This document shows, in pieces, positions 21,153 through 31,838 of a DNA stretch of 64,000 nt. Made by a program: the position numbers and the translations under genes. Position 1 is the first letter of the stretch; each line of letters starts with the position of its first letter. The stretch comes from Dolomedes plantarius (Eukaryota > Arthropoda > Arachnida > Araneae > Dolomedidae): the NCBI GenBank assembly GCA_907164885.2, contig OU015490.1:224311054-224375053 (forward strand), read 5' to 3'. The notes under the pieces are model-generated. The model did not search any database. It saw only the letters and a list, made by a program, of their open reading frames with translations, and was not told the origin of the DNA.

Positions 21153-22741
21153 TTGAGCAACGAATTGTCACGTCTCAAAGGTAATGGGCCAACAGCAGCT
21201 TTGTTGTTCCAGCACTTTGAAATGGTGGTGTTGATGAAAAAATTCATTGCAGCGCACCGCAACTGGGAAGATCATATGACATGCGCCCAGATGATGATAC
21301 CTTACTTCCATGCCAGCGGGCATTTTCATTATGCAAAGTATACTCACCTATATGTACAAGACATACTGGGACTAACAACTCGCCACCTTCAACTTAAACA
21401 GGATTTTATAGATCGTGGATACTTCACTGTAAACATAACTGGAACACCAATGGCTGGTGTGTGGTCTGACATGGCAAATGAGGTGACACTCATGTGTGAC
21501 ATGAAGAGTAAAGGATAATTAACAATTGGGAGGATTAATTAACAACAGGAGAATAAATTAAATTGGGCGAGGCTTTAGAAATTCGGTGTTGGCGAAATGG
21601 GTTGTGGGAGCACGCACAGCTACAGCAATATGTAGTTCACTCGAGATGTTTTGTGGCGTCCATACTGCAAGCGGAGAACAACATGTTGAGTTTCGAGCAT
21701 CACGCATAACCAAAGATGATCTAGACAGAAGAAAGCTTGCTCAATGGTTGGCTGATCATCTATCTTTTGCTGAACGTAATTGTTTCATGTCACTTTCAAC
21801 GGAAGTAATTGGAACAAGTAACGTTAACTACTACCAGGCCTTGGAATAAAAAAGTCAGCACTGTATGATGCTTTCCCAAAATGTAATCAACTGATCAATG
21901 TGAAGAACAGTTTCACGGTAATCGATGGCGGCTTCTTGCTTCATAGAGTAAAGGGGAACACCAACACCACCTTCGCCTCCATCTGCGATCAATATGTATC
22001 GTACATATTCAACCATTACGGCAGCACTTCAGCTATGGTTTTTGATGGTTATGAAGACACGAACTCCACGGAAAGAGACGAACAACATCGGAGAGCATCA
22101 AGTAAAACATCAGTGGATATTGACTTCAAAAAGAACATGGTGGCTACTGTTCATCAGGAAAACTTCCTTTCCAATGAAAAGAGCAAAACCAAGCTCATTA
22201 CTATGTTAGTTCAGGCCTTGGGTGCAAGAGGTATACAATACAGTCTACTATAGCTAAAGGAGATGCTGACTGCAGTATTGTCAGAGGTGGGTGGCAAAAC
22301 ACCTCTCATTCAACTATGGTGATAGTAGGTGAAGACAGACCTGCTCGTCTTACTTGTGGCACTCACCCCATGAGACACGAATGTGTTTTTCATGAAGGCC
22401 GAAAGGGGCAACACAGAAAACAGGCTCTTCTACTCTTCACAACATCTTCAGGTCTTATCATTCAGCCAGTACATTCTCTTCATCCATAGTTTCTCAGGAT
22501 GTGACACTACGTCAGCGATTTATGGTAAAAGCAAAGCAGCAATAGTACAATGTTTCCAGCGGTATGCCAATGAAACAACAAACGTCGCCAAAGTTTTTTA
22601 TGACTCCAAATCTTCACCAGGTGACATTGCTGGAGCTGAAGAACGAATGTTCCTGCTCATGTTCCAGGCCCCGCCAAATGAGCATGATCTCAATCACCAC
22701 AGGTACCTTTCCTTTTTCTTTGCTCGTACTGACCCCATTAA
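21153..22741 (+). pseudogene. Decayed 'FSGCDTTS' protein, XPG/FEN1-like nuclease candidate
   Basis: Successive plus-strand segments read as one long protein broken by frameshifts and stops. 21153-21518 has MMIPYFHASGHFHYAKYTHL and GVWSDMANEV. 21586-21849 has the GEQHVEFRASRI block. 21900-22253 has FTVIDGGFLLHRVKG and AMVFDGYEDTNSTERDEQHRR. About 22250-22330 has IAKGDADCSIV and MVIVGED. 22383-22741 has HSFSGCDTTSAIYGKSKAA. I recall related uncharacterised proteins repeated in invertebrate genomes. The order of acidic motifs (IDGG, VFDG with downstream RR, GDADxxIV, VGED, GCD followed by a helix-hairpin-like YGKSKAA) parallels XPG/FEN1 nucleases (N-terminal D, VFDG..RR, EAEA, SEDxD, GxDY..IPGIG). 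That relationship is my inference. The usual C-terminal part is missing. Confidence 0.6.
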
Positions 22742-22790
22742 GTAAATTTAATAATTTATATAATTCATTAATATTCAATAATACGTTGTA

Positions 22791-23094
22791 CACTATCTGG
22801 CCAAAAGTATCCGGACACCCCCCTAAAGAAATGGATCTAGCAGGTGACGTAATTTGATGCGTAACAGGAAGCTATAAAAGTATTGGTAGTTTACAGTGGA
22901 GGGTCCGGAACATGTACTGTAGTTACCACTACTCTTCCTGAAACTATTGGTAGTGGTTTGTCAGGTCATATTTATGCGTTTGTGAGACGATGAGTAAGTC
23001 AAAAGAGCTTAGTAACTTTGATCGTGGCATTATAGTGGGATGCCACCTTTGTGGGAAATCAGTTAAAATTTCGGACATTCTACAGAAGCTAAAA
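22791..23094 (+). mobile_element. 5' fragment of a Tc1-like element
   Basis: After TA (22789-22790) the sequence starts CACTATCTGGCCAAAAGTAT, a widespread Tc1-like terminus. An ATG at 22990 opens MSKSKELSNFDRGIIVGCHL, the start of a Tc1-like transposase with its first helix-turn-helix. A TGA at 23095-23097 ends the frame. The rest of the transposase and the other terminus are absent. It is inserted inside the long-TIR element, downstream of the truncated nuclease-like gene. Confidence 0.85.
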
Positions 23095-23255
23095 TGATAG
23101 TGAAGACTTGTTTGAAACTTTTTCCGAAGTATCAGATTGACGGCTTTTAATATATAGGAAAGCAGTTGATGAAATAAATTATATATAATCTATTTAATGT
23201 AAGTCCTTGTTGTTTGAACCTACTTTTGATAACCATTTTTTGATTATATGAACAA

Positions 23256-23966
23256 CTTTTATACATTTTGGTTTGTTTTCTTACTTCCTCCTTTGTACTA
23301 CATGTGTTCTTCTGTATAATATGAGATATACATTATACGTACAGGTATACATAATTTATTATTTATGCGAGTTATAAATACTATACGTATCTAATTAAAC
23401 AGCATACAAAGTGATTAAGAGAGTTACAGACCTTGGAAACGAAACTTGAGTGACGAGCATTTTACTAGCAAAATGTTGAAAAGTACACCTAAACTTCAAA
23501 ACGCTCTATTTACCGGGTGAAGATAAATTAGCATAAATCTATACATTTTTGAAGGAAAATTTTCACTCTACAACTTTTTCTATCACGAGTTTTTTGAGAA
23601 ATGGAAGGGGAAAGAGTTAGAAGAGGAAGTTTGACGAGATACTTGAACCCCTACCACTTTTTTTGAAAATTTTTTATATTCAACGGCTCATATCTCGAAA
23701 ACGGTAACACTTAGATACAAACATGGATATACCATTTGAAAGGGAATTTTATCAGCTTTAATTTTTGCATTTGATAATTTTCTGTGCAACGCACCGTTTT
23801 CGAGATAAATACCAAAAACTGAAAAAATTGACTTCCACCACCCCCCGCGGCGCCCGAAATCGAGGGGACTTTATTAGGCGTTGTTAAGGGGGCCAACCCC
23901 TACACATTCCTGAAAAAATCTCAGCCCCTTTATTTAGTGCGAAATGAAAGCCTAATTTGACTGGAC
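23256..23966 (-). repeat. Right arm of the long inverted repeat
   Basis: It is the reverse complement counterpart of 20264-21008. Examples are 'CAGACCTTGGAAACGAAACT' and 'GGCGCCCGAAATCGAGGGGA'. It ends CTAATTTGACTGGAC. Confidence 0.85.
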
Positions 23967-24207
23967 GATAAACAGTTAAACAGTGAAGTGAAGTTAAAAA
24001 AAAAAGGTAAGCAACGATAAGTAATCCTACGTTAATAACCCGCGGTAGTTTCGTTAGAAGAGACTACCTGAAATATTTTTTTGTACTATTATGAATAAAA
24101 ATATATTCCTTATTTTTTAGATTTATTAAATTATGCTTCACAAATCTTCGTGGGCCACAGAGAGAGAGTGCTGGCGGTTCATATGTTGTGCAGGCCTACC
24201 GTAGATT
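23967..24207. other. Intergenic spacer
   Basis: A short spacer between the long-TIR element and a hAT-like remnant. No gene recognised. Confidence 0.4.
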
Positions 24208-24794
24208 AGACGTTCTCAACCTATGAGACGCCACGGTTTTACTCAATTAAAGTAATAGCGAATTTCGCCGAAAAAATTTCTCATTATTTATTTACAAAGA
24301 AACTGTAAGGCAGTATCGTTTTTCAAAGGAAAAGGTCTCATTCACACTGCAAACTCAGTTCGTTAGAAATCTACGGCTTTTATTTCGTGGTAAACCAAAA
24401 ATCCCGCTATTTATTACGTAAAGCACACAAATTCCAAACGTCAGTTTGTCTTTCACCAGTCTGTCACTTTTGGCGTAACTATTGTAGTTTCCCCAACAGA
24501 ATAAAACAATTTAATCTTGGTAAGTTTTTCTATTTTTATTGCTGTATAATTCTGAATCAATATGGTAAGTACATTATTTTTCCTTATGGTTCTGTTCTTG
24601 CTTTTACACACTTTTGACAAAGAGATGAATGTTGTGTTTGTTAAATTAAATATTTAGTTGGAATAAAATTATGGAAAATGCATTTTAGTGTTTCTTTTAT
24701 CTTAAAAGGCCTTTTTAATGAAAATATGCTGGGTGGCAGGATGAGTGGAAACTATTGTAGGGGGTCGAAACTTTAAATAGGTTGAGAAACATAG
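24208..24794. mobile_element. Possible non-autonomous hAT remnant
   Basis: The left end AGACGTTCTCAACCTATGAG and the right end, reverse complemented, CTATGTTTCTCAACCTATTT share a 'TTCTCAACCTAT' core typical of hAT termini (compare CAGTGTTTCTCAACCT at 36270). Flanking octamers match poorly. No transposase coding is seen. Confidence 0.45.
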
Positions 24795-24961
24795 CAGTAA
24801 AGCATGGCTGGTGACGCGAAAGGTTTATAAATTGTGAATAAAACACGAGTTTAGCATAAAGACAACTATAATTTAATTTCAACATTTTTAAAGATCATAA
24901 TAAGCAGGTGAAATAATCAATTCATACAAAAATGGTGTTTTCTCGAGATTAGACAGAGAAT

Positions 24962-24967
24962 TTTATT
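24962..24967 (-). promoter_or_regulatory. Polyadenylation signal for RPF1
   Basis: AATAAA on the minus strand lies about 32 bases downstream of the RPF1 stop codon, giving a very short 3' untranslated region. Confidence 0.6.
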
Positions 24968-24998
24968 TCTGCGAAAACAATATTTATCAGAATAAGAA

Positions 24999-25885
24999 TT
25001 ACAAGAAAAATCTTCGGCGACTGGTCTCCATTTCGTGTCGTTTTAGAATCCATTCATATTCTCCAAATTTAGTGTCAAAAGTATTTTTTTGGAGACTTCT
25101 AAGTCTCAGGGTAAACCGTGGCCCTATTTCTTGCAAGGCAACCTTTGCCTCATTTTTGAATTCATATCGGTGGTGACGAACGAATATATAGTCCCTCTGA
25201 TTATGAAAAGTTACAACTCGACGACCATGAAATTCGGGATTATACTGAAACAATGAAGTGAATAATCGTCCAATTGTAAGTCCAAGACGAGTTTTAAAAT
25301 TATTCATCACTATCTCAGGTCTGTGATTAGTACAGGACGCACGTTTCTTGATTTTCTTGCAATATTTAACACTACTTATTCTAAAAAAAGCTGTTGGACC
25401 TTCAGGTAGATGTATAACAAGCATTCCGGTCGGATGACGCCTGTCTTCTGTGACAATGACGAGATTTGTAAATCCTCTCGAATGGGCTTCCTTAACAAGT
25501 TTCTTGATGCTACTGTGACGGCGATAGAGGAATATAGAATCTTGAATCAACATTTTTAGTTCCCTGCAGAAGCGTATAGTCCAAGTATGTGGATTCTCGC
25601 TGCACGTAATTAGAACCTTTGGTGGAGACTCGTTACTAGAGCCAGAAAATTCATCATTGGCTTGATCTAATATTATTTCCTCATCTTCGGGATTAACCAT
25701 AGTTTCATCCGGTTCTCTAGTGTTCTCCAGAGTTCTAGGTACTTGTTTGGGGACATTTTCACCAGCTGCGATGGCTTTGCGTATTTGCTTCTTCTTTTCA
25801 CGCTTTAATTTTAACTTCTCCCTTTTTAACTTTATGAACTCTTCAGTACGACGTTGCTTGTTTTTGATTTCTGAAATATTCCTCG
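24999..25885 (-). CDS. RPF1: Ribosome production factor 1, terminal coding exon
   Basis: RPF1 is a nucleolar Brix-domain protein needed for maturation of the large ribosomal subunit. This exon encodes about 294 residues with no stop, from RNISEIKNKQRRTEEF to the C-terminus METSRRRFFL. A basic lysine/arginine-rich N-terminal stretch is followed by the Brix domain. Marker stretches are PEDEEIILDQANDEF, VLITCSENPHTWTIR, LPEGPTAFFRISSVKY, TFHNQRDYIFVRHHRYEF and GPRFTLRLRSLQKNTFDTKFGEYEW. Human RPF1 has about 349 residues, so roughly the first 50 are missing. The exon is preceded on the minus strand by a pyrimidine tract and CAG (acceptor at 25886-25890), so it continues an upstream exon. A 49-base candidate at 25937-25985 keeps the frame but is not convincing. 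The internal Met at 25700 is not the start. The acceptor and the absence of a poly-A tail argue against a retrocopy. Confidence 0.9.
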
Positions 25886-25985
25886 CTGAAAAGAAAGAGT
25901 TAAATTAGAATACGAAGATAATATAGTCAAAAATACCTCGCGCACAAAGATTAAAATAATGAGAAAAGTGCTCAATGGAATGCCT

Positions 25986-26814
25986 CTGACACACAAAAAA
26001 CCAATAAATAAGCAAAAGATTTAAATAATTGTCTTCAGAACAGTGTAATTTGTATCGTAATTTAGCAACGTTAAAGGGCAATTTAAGGGGGGGGGGGGGC
26101 TATATACTGCAAGAATACCCGAAACTACGTGAAAATTTATTTACGAAGTACACAGTAGTCATGCTGTAAAAACATCGTTTGCTTCTGCTTAGATATTTTT
26201 TTATCATAACAATTTATGAAGTTTTTAAAATAAACTCTACACACATACACAAAGTTATTTACTGCATGTCAAGATATGATAAGCCACAAAATCAGTGGGT
26301 ATCATGTGCATCACAAATTTTAAATATGTCTCAAGGAAAGTTTTACCCTCTTTCTTAAAAACAAAAACAAAACCTAATAATACCAGATGGTCACTGATTA
26401 AAAATCAGGGCTTATATACGCCTTAGGATTGTACCACGTATTTCGGTAATAAACAGAAATGCATAATTTTTAAAAGTCCAAAACTTGTTTTGCAACAGTT
26501 CCTATCACCCAGAAAATACAAATTACTTATGTTGATTACTTTACTGAGGATTACTTTTCAGAGGTGTTCTCTAATCCCGAAGACACCTCTGAATTTAGGC
26601 CGGATATGGGCATGATCATCATCCGTAGATCGGAAAGTCCGTCCACGAGGTCAGCAGGTGGGGGAAACGAACCCTCTAGATGTCACCACTGGGGGTCAAA
26701 ATTGTGATGACACTAGGGAGTCGTGTTGGTTCACCTATACAGTGAACCATTTGTAAACAAATAACGTCTCTCATGGCGAATGTCAAACAATGTGCCTGCC
26801 ACATTATTAATATA
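25986..26814. other. Sequence upstream of RPF1
   Basis: The first exon and promoter of RPF1 should lie here or further right, but I could not identify them. A run of 13 G at about 26086 and a small inverted repeat at 26562-26591 (GAGGTGTTC against GACACCTC) are the only structures seen. Confidence 0.4.
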
Positions 26815-28113
26815 CAGAGGCTGTTCGCACATTTTTTAGACGATTTTGGTAAGCGGTAATAAAAAATCGTTTGCTGCAAAAGAAATAATTGCAATTGTAC
26901 TATGTTTTTAAAAGTCAAAAATTATCGTCTGCGGCTTGAAAATTTTGTTTTTATTCAAAATGGAGTTTTTAACAAAGCAGTGGTTCGAAGGCTACATTTA
27001 TGCTCTTTCCGAAGAGAAATATGCATACTCCGTTATCCAAAACCGATGTGAGAGTCATGGTTTTGTGATATCTAAAGCGTCGATAGGTAATATCGTCAAC
27101 AAGAAAGGAAAAAAACGTCAAATTGGAGCCTAAAGTGGGACAAAAATTCCAAACAAGTATCCAAGGAAAAAACGGACATCTTCGACTATTGCAAAGGTAC
27201 GTTGTTTAATGTTAAAAGAAAATCCCCCTAGTCAAAGGACAGTTGCAAAATCATTAAAATGCTCGGCGTCCACTGTAAACAAAATGATAAACGTTGATTT
27301 AAATCTTAAGAAATAGAAAAAACGCAATGTGCATCGTCTTCCAAATCATATTGCTGAACGCAGAACACGCTGCAGAATTCTATATGAGAAACACTTATCC
27401 AAAGAAAAATGGAAAACAATTGTCACAATAGATGAATCATGGGTGTATTTAAATGATTGCAACAAAAAAAGAGCCATTTATTATCATAAAAGGGGAGAAA
27501 AAAATTTAAGTACATGGTTCAAAGAATCGAAAGAAAGTTTTTCTAAGGGATTCATGATTGTTGCTGGTTTTTCTTATAATGGCAAGTTAAAAAAAAGAGA
27601 GTGGAAAAAAATGTCAAGATTAACTCCAAATACTATCAGGAACATATTTTATCGCCAATTTTTCTGAATGAAATACCATCACTTTACCCACAGTGCCATC
27701 AATCTGTGAGACTCCATCAGGACAAAGCTAGCAGTCACACATCAAAATCCACTGTAAATTTTCTAAAAGAAATGGAACAAAAAACTGGTATGAAGGCCAT
27801 ACCCTTCACTGATATCCCTACTAAATCTCCCGATGTATCACCTATGGATTTTTGTGCTTTCGGACTTTTAAAATCTGCATTATCCAAACGTCGTCCCAAA
27901 ACCCTTACAGGACTCTGGAAAGCTGTTCAGGAGGAATGGGATAGAATACCTCTTCTGACACTTCAAAAGGCATTATTATCCTGGAAATTGCGATGTCGTA
28001 AGATAGTTCAGAATAAGGGATGTCAAATAGAACATTTAAAACACAAGAATTTTATGTAATTTAGTTTTGTGAATACAATATACATAGTCTAAAAAATGTG
28101 TGAACAGCCTCTG
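26815..28113 (+). mobile_element. IS630-Tc1-mariner element, DD36D-like
   Basis: Inverted termini of 27 bases, CAGAGGCTGTTCGCACATTT on the left and CAGAGGCTGTTCACACATTT from the right, are flanked by TA on both sides (26813-26814 and 28114-28115). The interior encodes a transposase on plus. Total length is 1299 bases, normal for this group. Confidence 0.9.
26960..28059 (+). pseudogene. IS630-Tc1-mariner transposase with DD36D spacing
   Basis: The enzyme would catalyse cut-and-paste transposition into TA. The start MEFLTKQWFEGYIYALSEEK (ATG at 26960) leads into a helix-turn-helix region. The frame stops at 27133 and resumes shifted at about 27329, MHRLPNHIAERRTRCRILYE. The first catalytic aspartate lies in TIDESWVYL. 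A frame change at about 27610-27665 leads to the second, in LHQDKASSHTS, and the third, in KSPDVSPMDFCAFG. I count 36 residues between the second and third aspartates, larger than the 34 of mariner. The C-terminus ends CQIEHLKHKNFM. At least two frameshifts make it inactive. Its conserved tail, SALSKRRPKTLTGLWKAVQE, differs from the Tc1-like transposases elsewhere in the window. Confidence 0.85.
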
Positions 28114-28121
28114 TATATATA

Positions 28122-28263
28122 TAGTCGATTCCGGTTAATTGGACTAAATCCTTCGGACCGATTCCCTCTTGTAACATAAGGCATGTTTGTTTAATCGAAC
28201 CAGCCGGTTATTAGGACCAAAATGTTCGCGTACCCATGTGGTCCGATTAACCGGAATCGACTA
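28122..28263. mobile_element. Palindromic MITE
   Basis: A 142-base element with inverted ends TAGTCGATTCCGGTTAATTG and, from the right, TAGTCGATTCCGGTTAATCG. Arms of about 26 bases surround a unique centre. Pogo-like MITEs with such ends are common. It lies 8 bases right of the DD36D-like element and 6 bases left of the double Tc1-like element. Confidence 0.75.
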
Positions 28264-30617
28264 TTTATACAGTGGTTCTCAAAAGTGTTCGTACATATAC
28301 GATTTTCAATGAAACGGGGGCCTATCCATTAATTAAAATGAATATTTCAGAATGGGTATTTAATAATAAGATCTATAATCTATTCTTAACAAAACTACAT
28401 GAAATATTTAAAAAACACAGTAAAACTATATTTTTAAGAAACCAATAATTAAAAAGTAACAAAAACTTTATCTCACAAAAGTCATCGTACACTTGTAAAA
28501 AATCTCTACATATTAGCAAATATTCTAACTTTTCTTTAAATTAATATTTAGTAGGATATCCTTTAACATCCACAACACCTTTTAACGTCTGGGAAGATTG
28601 CACTAGTTCTTTTGTAATTTCTGCATCATTGTTCTTCCATCATAATTGTTTATAATTCGCTTTTCGTGTGAATGTCGTGTTTTCAAACTCGAACTTCCAG
28701 TTCTCTCGAAATATGTTCTATTGAGTTTAAATCTGGCGATTGAGGTGGTGTTTTCAAAACTTGTGGACAATTATAGAGACACCAGAGGAGAACGTTGAGA
28801 GTCGTGGGCTTAGGATCGTTATATTGATAAAACACAATGTTGTTTCCAATACCAAATTTTGGGCTGATAATTTTAAATTCTCTTAAAATATTTACACACT
28901 GGTGAAATAAATTAAGAGAATTTGCATACTTTATCGAATTTCATGAAAAGAACTGAACTGAATGTAAAACCACCGCTTCTAGACAAAAATGCAAATCTTG
29001 TACGTCAAATACGTAAGTGTACACGTGTGTGTAGGCGAAGCCAGTAGAGAAACAGGCTTTATAAGCGCGCGTAAGTTAAGACGCATTTCGCTCGCTAGCA
29101 CACCACGGCGAATTTCTTGGTGTTATTTGTAGAGAGTTCAATTTAACGCCCAGCGTCGTGTGTAACTTATGGAAACAGTTCCAGGATACCGGATCCATCG
29201 AGAGAAAGCCTGGGCAAGGTCGTCCAAGAGCCATGACGGCCAGAGAAGATCGCCATTTGTCGATTATAGCGAGGTGTAACAGGAGTGCTACAGCTTCTCA
29301 GCTCTCTCGTGACTTGTATGCAGCCACAGGAACCCGTGTATCAAGGGTGACTGTTTCCAAATGACTTCATGAGAGAGGGTTGTTTGCAAGAAGACCTGCT
29401 GTTTGCGTCCCTCTCACTTCTACGAACAGGAGGATCCGTTTATCATGGTGCAGAGAGCATAGAGATTAGAGTATGGATCAATGGGCGACCATTCTCTTCA
29501 CTGATGAGTCCCGGTTCAGCCTAAACACCGATTCTCGCCGTAAGTTCATATGGAGAGAACCAGGGACCCGCTACCTACCCTCCAATGTCCGCGAAATCGA
29601 CCATTATGGCGGAGGAGATTTAATGGTCTGGGCAGGCATCATGTTGGAAGGCCGCAAACCTCTCCATGTCTTTGAAAGAGGCACTGTGACTAGTGTGAGG
29701 TATAGGGATGAGGTCTCGGAGCCTATGTTCGCCTTTTCAGGGGTGCAGTTGGCCCTGAGTTCATTTTAATGGACGATAACGCGAGGCCACATAGAGCTCT
29801 TCTGGTCGACGAATTTCTAGAGAGTGAGGATATTCGCATGATGGATTGGCCAGCCAGATCTCCAGACCGTAACCCTGTAGAGCAGAGGTGGGGAACGTTT
29901 TTACAATTAGAGTCTACATGTAAATTAGGTAGTAATAAAGGAGGCCGCATAAGTTGATGAACCTATAAATGCGACTTTTATGAAATTATTATAGTTAGAT
30001 ACAGTTTTAACAATTTGGTGCATTATATAGAAAATAACAAAAAATTTTTAAGCCCTTATTTATTTATTATTTGACATAAAAAGTTACAATATATAATATT
30101 TTTGTATTCACATAAAGATAAAAACTTGTTATAACATTAATCATTAATTATTATTTTTTTGCAGAAAAAATAGTACGTTTTAACGTACATGGAGTCAGTC
30201 ACAACAATAATAGTAAGAAAATAGTTTTTGTGTAGAGATCATATAACCAGGGCCGGATTTAAGAGTATGCCGCCTATAGGCTAAAGTCCATTTACCGCCC
30301 CCTCTATAGTTCAAATTTGCTTAATACATTTGTTTTATACAACAAAAGGATAGAGTTCATTGGTGTTTTCATCTTTTTTTAAACATAAAGTTCATTTAGA
30401 TTAGATAAAACTACAATTTAAATGGTTTACATAATAAATTACACAATCAAATTAGTTATCTACTTGTTTTTTACTTACTTACTTCTTTTAAGATTCGTCA
30501 AAAAAATGAAATGGGTTTCGTAGCTAGTAAGGAGCTAGCTACGCTAAGATTCGTAGCTAGTAGGGAGTAGCCTACTTGTTAAAAACTGTACATTATGTAT
30601 TGGAATACTCTTAACTA

Positions 30618-31838
30618 CACTGAAGTGCCACTGAATTAGGGATACCTACCTAGTAACGAGTTGGGCCTCCTCTGGCCTTGATAACGGCTGCCACACGACG
30701 AGGCATAGATTCAACAAGTTTCTGAAAACGTTCCACGGGAATGGCTTGCCAAATATTAGCTAAAGCTGTCCATAATTCAGTAAGGTTCTTTGGTGCTGTG
30801 TGATGGCCTTTCACGTCTTGTTCCAAAACATCCCAAAGATGCTCAATAGGATTTAAGTCTTGGCTTCTAGGTGACCAATTCATGACAGAGAAGTCAGAGG
30901 AATGCTCATCCAACCAGCCAGTAGCCAACCGGGACTTGTGAGAGGTACAGTTGTCTTGCTGGAAAACTCCATTACCGTGCGGATAACAGAACAGCATAAA
31001 CGGATGGAGGTGATCTACCAGCAACTCTACGTACCGAATTGCATTGAGGGAGGTTGGTACACGCACCAAAGATCCCAAACTGTGCCACGAAAAAACATCC
31101 CAGACCATGATTGAGCCACCATGCCCTTGTACAGTTCCAGCCAGGCATGCAGGATCCATGGCTCCATGAGCCTGACGCCATATTCTCAGCCTCCCGTCGG
31201 CGTTAAGTAGTGGGAATCGAGACTCATCACTCCATGCTACTCGTTTCCAGTTCTCTACACTCCAGTCTCTGTGCTCTCTTGCCCAGGCAAGACGTGCAGC
31301 CCGATGGCGAGTATAGAGCAATGGTACTCTCGTAGGTTGACGGCTCCCGAAACCCATATGGTGAAGCGATCGTTGCACAGTCCATTTACTGACTGTACGA
31401 CTGGCACCGTCATTAAACTGGGTGGTAATTTGAGCTAATGTTTGGCTTTGCTGGCTACGTTCAATACGCCTGAGCCGTCTCTCACCACGCACTGTCAAGG
31501 CTAATTGTCCTTTGCAGTTTGCCCGATCGCTAGTTTTTTATTCCACCATCCATGTATTCTTGGTATACTCTTGACACTGTCGACCTTGAAAATCCTAGCT
31601 GTCTGACGATTTCGGAAATTGAATGGCCCATGCGTCGCGCACCTACGATTTGTCCGCTATCGAAGGCGTCTAAATCAGGCAGTTTACCCATACTGGCAAT
31701 TCCAACAACTAATTCAGAACAACCACAGTACGCGCTATATATGCAGTTACCACAGCACCCTCACTTGCGCATACATGATGCGCAGCGCTACACAATTTGC
31801 ATAGGCTTTGCTATCCCTAATTCAGTGGCACTTCAGTG
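30618..31838 (-). mobile_element. Nearly intact Tc1-like element, innermost layer
   Basis: Termini CACTGAAGTGCCACTGAATT on both sides, nearly perfect for about 27 bases, flanked by TA (30616-30617 and 31839-31840). Length 1221 bases. It carries one transposase gene on minus with a single apparent frameshift. Its position deepest in the nest makes it the youngest insertion of that stack. Confidence 0.93.
30650..31691 (-). pseudogene. Tc1-like transposase, one apparent frameshift
   Basis: Reading leftward from the ATG at 31691, the frame begins MGKLPDLDAFDSGQIVGARR and passes through a first helix-turn-helix (ISEIVRQLGFSRSTVSRVYQ). At about 31535 a run of A appears one base too long, and the frame shifts into TVRGERRLRRIERSQQSQTL. 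From there 282 codons are open to GGPTRY. The catalytic blocks are SDESRFPLL, FQQDNCTSH and SQDLNPIEHLWD. I count 36 residues between the second acidic residue and the glutamate, rather than the 34 usual in Tc1. The total of about 345 residues is full length. The A-run could also be a sequencing error, in which case the gene would be intact. GQ-like residues near the shift are also altered. Confidence 0.88.

Larger units (their letters stand above)
20264..23966. mobile_element. Long-TIR DNA element carrying a nuclease-like gene
   Basis: Arms of about 0.7 kb (20264-21008 and 23256-23966) are reverse complements of each other, with scattered differences and small indels. The outer ends read GTCCAGTCAAATTAG on both sides. 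The roughly 2.2-kb interior holds a decayed gene on plus (21153-22741) and a nested Tc1-like fragment (22791-23094). The target duplication is not clear. The arrangement, long inverted arms around one gene, is that of a cut-and-paste or foldback element. The superfamily is not identified. Confidence 0.75.

Noticed and set aside
25937..25985. Upstream RPF1 exon of 49 bases
   Set aside because: It has matching splice signals and keeps the frame, but its residues do not resemble the RPF1 N-terminus. Kept only as a remote possibility.
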